This document shows, piece after piece, positions 58,187 to 64,000 of a stretch of 64,000 nucleotides of DNA. Every line of letters begins with the position of its first letter. Position 1 is the first letter of the stretch. The stretch lies in NCBI GenBank assembly GCA_964600235.1, contig CAZRIV010000011.1:62001-126000 (forward strand), read 5' to 3'. The position numbers and the translations under genes are program-made. Under the pieces are notes generated by a model. The model was not told the DNA's origin. It ran no database searches and saw only the letters and a program-made list of their open reading frames with translations. This DNA comes from MWEI01 sp964600235. GTDB taxonomy: Bacteria > Desulfobacterota > Desulfomonilia > UBA1062.

Positions 58187-59569
58187 CTATTGTTCGTTCC
58201 CTCCCTCAATCTGATCATCACCCTGGGCTGTTATGCCCCTGAGCACCACCTCCACCGGCTCCGCGCACGCGAGCACCTCTCCGTGCTCCGGGGCGGTGAG
58301 GTCTTTCAGGCGGTTTGCAGAGGGAAGTACGCGCGACTCGAAGGAGCCCAGCGCCTGGTTGTAGGATTCCGAGGCCTTGGTCAACCCGTCGCGGACCCTG
58401 TCGAAGTGCCTCACAAAGGTCTTGAGGCGGTCGAACAGCTCTATGCCCGTCTCCCAGATCTTGCGTGCGTTCTCCGAGGCGCTCTGCTGCTGCCAGCTCA
58501 TGGCCACCGAGCGCAGCAGCGCGATGAGGGTGACCGGAGTGGCGATGAGCACCCGCTTGTCGATACCGTCCTCTATCAGGGTGGTGTCGTTGTCCAGGGC
58601 GGCGCTGAAGAAGGCCTCGCCCGGCAGGAACAGCACCACGAAGTCGGGCGTGGGGCTGAACTGTTTCCAGTACTCCTTGGTGGCCAGCGAATTCATGTGG
58701 TCGCGCACGCTCCTGGCGTGCCGCACCAGGTTTGCGCTCGTCGTCGCGGCATCCGTGGCCTCGTAGGCCTCCAGGTAGGCCCTCAGCGGCACCTTGGCAT
58801 CGATAATCACCTGGCGGCCCTCGGGGAGCTTCACGATGAGGTCGGGACGCTTCCTGCCCGTCTCGGCCTCCGTGACCGGCTGCTCGATGAAGTCGCAGTG
58901 GGCCGACATGCCCGAGAGCTCCACCACCCGCTTCAGCGTGATCTCGCCCCACCTGCCCCGGGCCTGGGGCTCCTTCAGGGCCGAGGCCAGGGTCCTGGTC
59001 TGGTCGGTGAGGCGGTCCTGCATCTTCACCAGCTCCGCGATGTGCCGGCTGATATCGCCATAAGCGGCCTGGCGGGTGCCTTCCATGGCCTGGATCTGGG
59101 TCTCGTAGCGCTTGAGCGACTCCTCAAGGGGCTTGACAACGGCTTCCACGGCACCCTGCCTCTTGTCAAAGTCTCCCTTCATCTCCATGAGCACCGCCTG
59201 CATGGTCTTGTCCGCCAGCTGGATGAAGGCGGCGTTGTTCTGATTGAGGGCATCGAGAGAAAGGGCCTTGAAAGTTTCGGTGAGCTGGCGCGAGGCGCCC
59301 TCCAGGAGGGTCTTCTGCTCAGCCAGCGAGCCCTGGGTTTCTATGAGCCTCGTCTCCAGACGGGCACGCTCCAGGCGCTCGGTCTCCAGGAGGTCTCTTG
59401 CCTGGGTGATCTCGCCCCTGAGCTTATCCTCCAGGGCCCTGCCCTGGGCGAGGGAGAGCTCAAGCGCCGACATCACGCCCGCATAGCGGGTCCGGGCAAT
59501 GAACCAGCCGGCAGTTCCACCGAAAGCGAATGCCAGCGCAAGGAACAGGTACTCCACGATCTCCCCCAA
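58187..59569 (-). CDS. rmuC: DNA recombination protein RmuC
   Basis: The 460-residue protein has an N-terminal membrane anchor (about 7-27, YLFLALAFAFGGTAGWFIA), a long coiled coil (about 35-180) and the RmuC nuclease-like domain with LASALKEPQARGRWGEITLKRVVELSGM, RPDLIVKLPEGRQVIIDAKVPL and VLFLPGEAFFSAAL. These are diagnostic for RmuC, which limits recombination at inverted repeats in Escherichia coli. The nuclease activity itself has not been shown biochemically as far as I know. A role in limiting inverted-repeat rearrangement is of note in a genome with long palindromes. Confidence 0.93.
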   Translation of the reverse strand: MGEIVEYLFLALAFAFGGTAGWFIARTRYAGVMSALELSLAQGRALEDKLRGEITQARDLLETERLERARLETRLIETQGSLAEQKTLLEGASRQLTETFKALSLDALNQNNAAFIQLADKTMQAVLMEMKGDFDKRQGAVEAVVKPLEESLKRYETQIQAMEGTRQAAYGDISRHIAELVKMQDRLTDQTRTLASALKEPQARGRWGEITLKRVVELSGMSAHCDFIEQPVTEAETGRKRPDLIVKLPEGRQVIIDAKVPLRAYLEAYEATDAATTSANLVRHARSVRDHMNSLATKEYWKQFSPTPDFVVLFLPGEAFFSAALDNDTTLIEDGIDKRVLIATPVTLIALLRSVAMSWQQQSASENARKIWETGIELFDRLKTFVRHFDRVRDGLTKASESYNQALGSFESRVLPSANRLKDLTAPEHGEVLACAEPVEVVLRGITAQGDDQIEGGNEQ

Positions 59570-59646
59570 TTCAGTTCATGAGCTTGTTTGAATCCAGATT
59601 AGCCCTTTGTGGCTTGCTCATTCAAGAACAATCTCTTCTCCTGACT

Positions 59647-61398
59647 TCAATAGGGGGTGCTGTTCCGTACGGGGCCGGGCATGAACGCGCCTTCGAGGAC
59701 CGGGTGCGGCCTGCTTCCCGCGCGTGCCGGGGCCCCCTGCTCGAGCGCCTTGGCGTTCTTTTCGTAAAAGGCCTGGGGCTCATGGGAAAAGCCCTCGACG
59801 AGCCGCTTCTGCTCCTTCTTCATGGCAAAGTAGGCAAACCGCCCCAGCACGGGCGCAATGATCCTGGTCTTCCATCCGAACTCCCGGTAGATGTCGCGCA
59901 GAAGTGCGCCGATCTTGTCATGCATCCGCGCATCGTCTCTGTACCACCTCTTCATGGCCCATACGGCCGCACCATAGGTGGTCTTCAGGTACTTTATCTC
60001 CCAGGCGAGCCGCTTGCGGATGCATGGGTCCGGATGGTTCTTGTACCTCTTCCAGCCGGACAGCATGGTGCGGATCATCCTGAAAAGGCTGGGGCCGTTT
60101 ATCTCGAAATCGCTTCTGAAGGCCTTACGCAGATATTCGGTCTCGGAGCCGTCCGTGATATGCTCGTGGCGGTAATTGAACCGGTACTGCCCGTGGCTGT
60201 CAGCAAAGGGGCGCTCATCCTCGCTCATGAGGGTGCCGTCCTTCTTGTGCCGTTCATACAGGGGCGTGCCCGGGATGGGCGTGTAGAGCATGAACTGGTG
60301 AAAGACCGTGTCGTGGCCTATGGCATAGTCTATGATCCCGTCGATGTTTTCAGGCCTGTGGTTTTCCAGGCCGATGATGGTCGAGCCAAGCACCCGGATC
60401 CCGTGGGCCTGCAGCTCCTGCACCAGGCCTTTGGTTTCCACGCCCCTAAGCTTGTCATAGGTGCTGTCTTCGCCTTCCAGGCCCATCCATACCCATGAGA
60501 TGCCCAGGCGGATGAGCTGTTCCATGGTGTAGGACCTGAGCACCCGGGCCGAAGAAAACACGAACAGTGCCCAGGACTTCTTATGCTCCTTCATCAGATC
60601 CAGAAGCCTGAGCGACCTCTTCTTATGCAGGAGGAAGTTCTCGTCCATCACGAAAAAGGCGCTCACCTTCAGCTTCTCTTCGATGTCGCACATGACCCTG
60701 AACAGGTCATCACCACTCTCGAAGAAATTGATGGACTTGCCCTTGCCGCCGAACAGGGCCGAGGTGGAGCAGAAATTACACCCCATGGGGCACCCCACCG
60801 ACGGGATGAGCATGGCAGCGGTGTTCACCGGCTTGTCGGGCGTGTGTATGCCCAGGATCCGGGTGCCGAACCCGGAATAGACATACGGGTGCTTTATGGG
60901 TGCGTTCTCATCCTCGCCCAGGTACTTCCTGAACCAGCTCACCCCTTCCCCCTTGCACACATGATCGGCGCCGACGGTCCCCTTCAGCCCAGGCAGGTTG
61001 GCGATATGGCCTCCGATGACTATGGTGGCGCCGGGCTGGTATGTGCGGATGAGCTCGCACATCTTTTTCACCTTGAGGACGTTGGGTATGATGGCGCTGA
61101 TGCCGATGATGTCGTATGAATTGTCCCTGAGCTCATCAATGAACCGCTCCCGGCTGGGAAAATCGAGCAGCGTGCAGGGCGCATCGATGTTTTCTTTTAA
61201 GAGCATCAATCCGAAGGACCGGTGGAACATGCGCAGCGAAAAAATTCCCTGCTCCCTTGTGACCTGGTTGTGATAGAGCTCCATGGGGTTGATCTTCCGG
61301 CTCCCGTATTCATCGTCTACCGCGTAGGGACCAAATACGCTGGATAAAAGTATCTTGGCCCGGTTACCGAGCGGGTGAACGGCATTCATTGTTTCCAT
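59647..61398 (-). CDS. Radical SAM protein with B12-binding-type N-terminus
   Basis: The 583-residue product has an N-terminal Rossmann-like region of the B12-binding type (about 60-170, with FGLMLLKENIDAPCTLLDF and DIIGISAIIPNVLKVKKMCELIRTY) and the radical SAM motif CPMGCNFC in VGCPMGCNFCSTSALFGGKG. A B12-binding His motif (DxHxxG) is not evident, so cobalamin use is uncertain. Later stretches (SWVWMGLEGEDSTYDKLRG, HGIRVLGSTIIGLENH) fit such proteins. I start at ATG 61398 with AAGGAG upstream; the longer frame to 61461 lacks support. Function is unknown. Palindrome G lies upstream. Confidence 0.82.
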   Translation of the reverse strand: METMNAVHPLGNRAKILLSSVFGPYAVDDEYGSRKINPMELYHNQVTREQGIFSLRMFHRSFGLMLLKENIDAPCTLLDFPSRERFIDELRDNSYDIIGISAIIPNVLKVKKMCELIRTYQPGATIVIGGHIANLPGLKGTVGADHVCKGEGVSWFRKYLGEDENAPIKHPYVYSGFGTRILGIHTPDKPVNTAAMLIPSVGCPMGCNFCSTSALFGGKGKSINFFESGDDLFRVMCDIEEKLKVSAFFVMDENFLLHKKRSLRLLDLMKEHKKSWALFVFSSARVLRSYTMEQLIRLGISWVWMGLEGEDSTYDKLRGVETKGLVQELQAHGIRVLGSTIIGLENHRPENIDGIIDYAIGHDTVFHQFMLYTPIPGTPLYERHKKDGTLMSEDERPFADSHGQYRFNYRHEHITDGSETEYLRKAFRSDFEINGPSLFRMIRTMLSGWKRYKNHPDPCIRKRLAWEIKYLKTTYGAAVWAMKRWYRDDARMHDKIGALLRDIYREFGWKTRIIAPVLGRFAYFAMKKEQKRLVEGFSHEPQAFYEKNAKALEQGAPARAGSRPHPVLEGAFMPGPVRNSTPY

Positions 61399-61580
61399 GC
61401 TGGTGCTCCTTGGGGGTGGAATATTATGGGGTATATCGTCCAGATCAGGGACAATATCCATCTAATTATTTGAATTAACATTTGAATTACATTTGCTTTG
61501 CAATTGATTTACACAGGGAGATGAGGGGGGAGGCTGTGCACCATTCCATACACATAGAGGAAGGGCACTTAAAAATTTAG

Positions 61581-61652
61581 CCCGTACAAATAGTGTTTCT
61601 GGCGGTGACAAGCCAGGAGGCTTGTCACCGCCAGAAACACTATTTGTACGGG
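61581..61652. repeat. Long palindrome copy G, 34-bp perfect stem
   Basis: Bases 61581-61614 pair perfectly with 61619-61652, leaving the tetraloop AGGA. The ends are CCCGTACAAATAG and CTATTTGTACGGG. Left flank AAAAATTTAG and right flank TCAGTTTTTTTATC give T-runs on both strands, so it could act as a bidirectional terminator, for example for the radC gene on the minus strand. The interior is unrelated to copies A and B, which share the ends. It is the longest perfect stem of the family. Confidence 0.88.
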
Positions 61653-61697
61653 TCAGTTTTTTTATCTTCCATAGTCAGCTCTTTGCAGAGCACCCGT

Positions 61698-62405
61698 TTA
61701 CGTGGTCTCCAGGCACGACTCGAGCCTGATGCTGTAGACCCCGTTTCTGGTGGCGATGAGGTGGTCGTGAAGGCTGATGCCCACCTGCGAGCAGATCTCC
61801 GTGAGCCGCGAGGTGAGATCCATGTCCTGCTCCGACGCCTTCAGTGTACCTGACGGGTGGTTGTGCACCAGGATCAGTGCCGTGGCGTTGTGATCGAGTG
61901 CCTCCCTGATGACCTCCCTGGGGTAGACGTGGGCTGCGTCCACGGTGCCCTCATTCATGACCCGGGAGTGAACGAGCCTTCCTGCGGCGTTCAGGCACAG
62001 CAGCATGAACTGTTCCCTGGCTGAGCCTCCTATCTCGGCCCTGAGGTATGCAACAACGTCTTCGGGCCCTGAGATGAGCGGGGCGTCGTCTAAGGATGGT
62101 TCCAGGTAGCGGCCCATACAGGCCTTCATGAGGCCCATGAGCGTTGAGGCATGTCCCCCTATTCCAGGTGTTTCTTCAAGACGCTCAAACGGGGCGTCCA
62201 GCACTGCCTGGAAGGTGCCGAACCTTTGAAGAAGCGTCTTGGCCAGGGGCTTGGTGTCTTTCCGGGGGATGGCATAGGCCAGCAGCAGCTCCAGAAGCTC
62301 ATAGTCCGCTAACGCCTTCCTGCCCGATTTCCTCAGGCGGTCTTTTAGCCGGAGCCGGTGACCGGCGTACAGAGGGGTCACTTCACCTTTTCCCTTAGAC
62401 TGCAT
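61698..62405 (-). CDS. radC: RadC-family JAB/MPN domain protein
   Basis: The 235-residue protein has an N-terminal helix-hairpin-helix-like region (about 20-80, LADYELLELLLAYAIPRKDTK) and a JAB/MPN metal-binding domain with the motif HNHPSG followed by the SEQD aspartate, i.e. the JAMM pattern. RadC was once linked to DNA repair; its actual role is unsettled. I start at ATG 62405, which has GGGAGG upstream and overlaps the preceding gene by 11 bases; the longer frame to 62459 adds 18 residues without support. It follows a radical SAM gene on the same strand. Confidence 0.92.
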   Translation of the reverse strand: MQSKGKGEVTPLYAGHRLRLKDRLRKSGRKALADYELLELLLAYAIPRKDTKPLAKTLLQRFGTFQAVLDAPFERLEETPGIGGHASTLMGLMKACMGRYLEPSLDDAPLISGPEDVVAYLRAEIGGSAREQFMLLCLNAAGRLVHSRVMNEGTVDAAHVYPREVIREALDHNATALILVHNHPSGTLKASEQDMDLTSRLTEICSQVGISLHDHLIATRNGVYSIRLESCLETT

Positions 62406-63951
62406 GTGAATCCTCCCGTGGGCAGGATGTGGAATAAAAAGACCAGGGCAGGATCTCATGGTTGTCTCTTTGTCTCAGGGCATAATAGTCCGGGTTGAAC
62501 TGCCACTGCTTGAGGACACTCTGCCAGGAGGATGCCTCGCTGTCCGCAAGCTCCGTGATGAGTGCAAGCACCCTCCGGTCGCCCCGGGCGATGAGGCCCT
62601 GGAGAAATGCCCACTTGGGCCCTTCGAAGGCCACCGTGACGTTGCTCTCTTTTTTAAGCCCCTTCTGGATACGCTTGATGCGGTCCTTGGCCTCCGCGGG
62701 TTCGAGCATGCCTTCACGCTCGAAGGGCGTATGGGCCTTGGGCACGAAGACATTGATGCTGACGCTCACCGTGCCGATCTTCCGGTTGCCTTTTGAGACC
62801 TGGATGAAGATCTGGCGGATGCGTCTGACAAGGTCGACGCTCTCTTCGATATGATCTATGGTTTCGCCCGGCAGCCCCACCATGAAGTAGAGCTTGATGT
62901 CGCGGATGCCGGTACCCACCAGGGCCCGTACATCCTCCAGGATCACCTCGTTGGTGATCCTTTTGCCCATGGCGAACCGCAGCTCCTCTCCGCCTGCCTC
63001 AGGGGCCAGCGTCACCCCCTTGACCCCCGAGACCTTCAGGGCATCCAACAGCTCCCGGCTGATCATGCCCGACCGCAGCGAAGGAGGGGCCACCTTCAGT
63101 CCCTTTTCCTGCAGATTTCTGAAAATCTCAGGGGCACCCGGGTGGTTGTTGAGCGAGGTGCTCACCAGGCCCACCTTTCCCCTGTGGCGCGCCGCCGAAG
63201 TGAATATGGCGTCGAGTCTTTCCAGGGGTGCTGCGCGGTACGGGGCATAGATCTCGCGGGCGCTGCAGAATTTGCAGGTGAACGGACACCCCCTGGCGAT
63301 CTCCACGAGGTACATGTCCCCGAAGGCCGTATCATGGGTGAGGACGGACGTTCTGGCAGGGTCGTCCAGAGGATCCTTTACCGAGAGCCGTGGGCTCGGA
63401 CCCCTGAATCCCGTAATATCCCCGCCCTCATACACGCCCAGGGTCCTCGATGGAATGTACACCCCCGGCACGGCACTCAACCTGTCCAGGAACTCCTCGT
63501 ACCCCCTGCTTGCTGCGTATGCGTCATGGAGGCCCCCGGGAAAGGTCTCGCCGTCACCCAGAAAACAAAGGTCAAAGGCATCCGCCACCGGCTCAGGGTT
63601 CGAGGTGACGGCCGATCCACCTCCCATGACGATGGGCCTGCCCGCCCGGTCAGGGGTCCGCACGGGGATGCCTGCTGCCTTGAGTATCCTGACGGCCTCG
63701 ATGAAATCGAGCTCATAGCTGATGGAGAAGGCAACGAGGTGGAAGTCGCTCAGGGGCCTGCCGCTCTCCACGGAACGCGGGCTGTCCGTGAAAAACCGCT
63801 CGCATAAAATGCCCGGGTGTTCGTTGAAGATGCGGTACATCTGCTGCAGCCCGAGGTTCGACATGCCGATCCAGTACGTGTTGGGGTAGACGAGCGCGAT
63901 ATTCAGCTTGCCTCCCGGGTCCTTGCGTACTGTCAGGGTTTCACTCCACAT
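62395..63951 (-). CDS. Radical SAM protein with B12-binding-type N-terminus
   Basis: The 518-residue product opens with a domain like the cobalamin-binding region of TIGR03960-type proteins (NIALVYPNTYWIGMSNLGLQQMYRIF), then the radical SAM motif CPFTCKFC in IARGCPFTCKFCSAREIYAPYR. The elp3/MiaB-like core follows with GVKGVTLAPEAGGEELRFAMGK and IKLYFMVGLPGETIDHIEE. Its C-terminal part (ESNVTVAFEGPKWAFLQGLIARGDRRV) is typical of this group. Such proteins are widespread in anaerobes; the reaction is unknown. It overlaps the end of the upstream regulator by 11 bases and radC downstream by 11 bases. Confidence 0.85.
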   Translation of the reverse strand: MWSETLTVRKDPGGKLNIALVYPNTYWIGMSNLGLQQMYRIFNEHPGILCERFFTDSPRSVESGRPLSDFHLVAFSISYELDFIEAVRILKAAGIPVRTPDRAGRPIVMGGGSAVTSNPEPVADAFDLCFLGDGETFPGGLHDAYAASRGYEEFLDRLSAVPGVYIPSRTLGVYEGGDITGFRGPSPRLSVKDPLDDPARTSVLTHDTAFGDMYLVEIARGCPFTCKFCSAREIYAPYRAAPLERLDAIFTSAARHRGKVGLVSTSLNNHPGAPEIFRNLQEKGLKVAPPSLRSGMISRELLDALKVSGVKGVTLAPEAGGEELRFAMGKRITNEVILEDVRALVGTGIRDIKLYFMVGLPGETIDHIEESVDLVRRIRQIFIQVSKGNRKIGTVSVSINVFVPKAHTPFEREGMLEPAEAKDRIKRIQKGLKKESNVTVAFEGPKWAFLQGLIARGDRRVLALITELADSEASSWQSVLKQWQFNPDYYALRQRDNHEILPWSFYSTSCPREDSHAV

Positions 63952-64000
63952 CGATCCCTAGGCTCTTTATCTTCCTGTGCAGATTGCTCCGCTCTACGCC
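63941..64000 (-). CDS. C-terminal tail of a Fis-type (NtrC-family) regulator
   Basis: Only the last 19 codons and stop are in the window. They read GVERSNLHRKIKSLGIDVE, the recognition helix and end of the Fis-type helix-turn-helix that closes NtrC-family sigma-54 activators. The rest of the gene lies to the right. The stop overlaps the radical SAM gene start by 11 bases. The family is inferred from this short tail alone. Confidence 0.6.
   Translation of the reverse strand, partial: GVERSNLHRKIKSLGIDVE

Noticed and set aside
58172..59581. 469-codon plus-strand frame opposite rmuC
   Set aside because: Shadow of the well-recognised rmuC gene; no motif of its own.
15491..61652. Palindromes as CRISPR repeats
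   Set aside because: Copies are single, kilobases apart, of differing sequence, and no cas genes are seen.

Overview
The window looks like chromosomal DNA of a moderately GC-rich anaerobe, most likely of the deltaproteobacterial (Desulfobacterota) type, possibly a syntrophic or fermentative lineage. This is inference. It rests on the oxygen-sensitive 4-hydroxybutyryl-CoA dehydratase, four radical SAM proteins, a multi-[4Fe-4S] FAD oxidoreductase, PAS/sigma-54 regulation, a flhB-flhA-flhF-flhG-fliA motility operon and an ftsE-ftsX-envC-ctpA-yibQ-like operon. I cannot name the species. I saw no rRNA, tRNA, CRISPR array, insertion sequence or prophage.

Layout. 1-894: 5' part of a radical SAM gene (minus) with a doubtful small ORF. 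981-15347: a GABA-degradation locus. A PAS/sigma-54 activator is followed by a likely -24/-12 promoter with three TGCATCATT repeats, then abfD, a small four-cysteine protein, abfT, 4-hydroxybutyrate dehydrogenase, gabT, a five-gene Liv-type ABC importer and gdhA. Together these could import GABA (or a related amino acid), transaminate it to succinic semialdehyde, reduce it to 4-hydroxybutyrate, activate it with CoA and dehydrate it to crotonyl-CoA, while GDH regenerates 2-oxoglutarate. 15667-22588: a pyruvate-phosphate-dikinase-like ATP-binding protein with receiver-like domains, a flavin-fold protein, a tiny membrane protein, a Cys/Met-metabolism PLP enzyme and a NarL-type two-component pair. 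22822-27975: an ADP-forming acyl-CoA synthetase fused to a GNAT acetyltransferase, convergent with AMP-forming acetyl-CoA synthetase. 28253-29362: a putative RsbRD-like protein and a universal stress protein.

29378-37180 (minus): an Xre regulator, ftsE, ftsX, envC-like, ctpA, a divergent polysaccharide deacetylase, a NusG paralogue and hflX, in what appears to be one envelope/cell-division operon. 37565-40075 (minus): a visibly AT-richer two-gene island (amidohydrolase and alpha-oxoamine synthase). 40812-51820: flagellar and chemotaxis genes (flhB, flhA, flhF, flhG, fliA, cheY, a FliL-like protein, a HEAT-repeat protein, HDOD, cheR, a second CheY-like receiver). 51913-64000: YciH, the FAD/Fe-S oxidoreductase, a GIY-YIG protein, an unknown protein, a small lipoprotein, a chemoreceptor, RmuC, a B12-binding-type radical SAM protein, RadC, another radical SAM protein and the last 19 codons of a Fis-type regulator.

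The most unusual signal is a family of long intergenic palindromes at about 15.5, 25.6, 25.7, 28.8, 37.4, 40.5 and 61.6 kb. Each has a 26-34 bp perfect or near-perfect stem. Outer ends are conserved (CCGT...ACGG with A/T-rich flanks), but stem interiors differ from copy to copy while the two arms of each copy still match. Four copies share a 33-nt loop carrying a CCGG core, conserved flanking arms and degenerate outer inverted repeats, as a miniature mobile element or structured-RNA family would. Two same-orientation copies bracket the AT-rich island.
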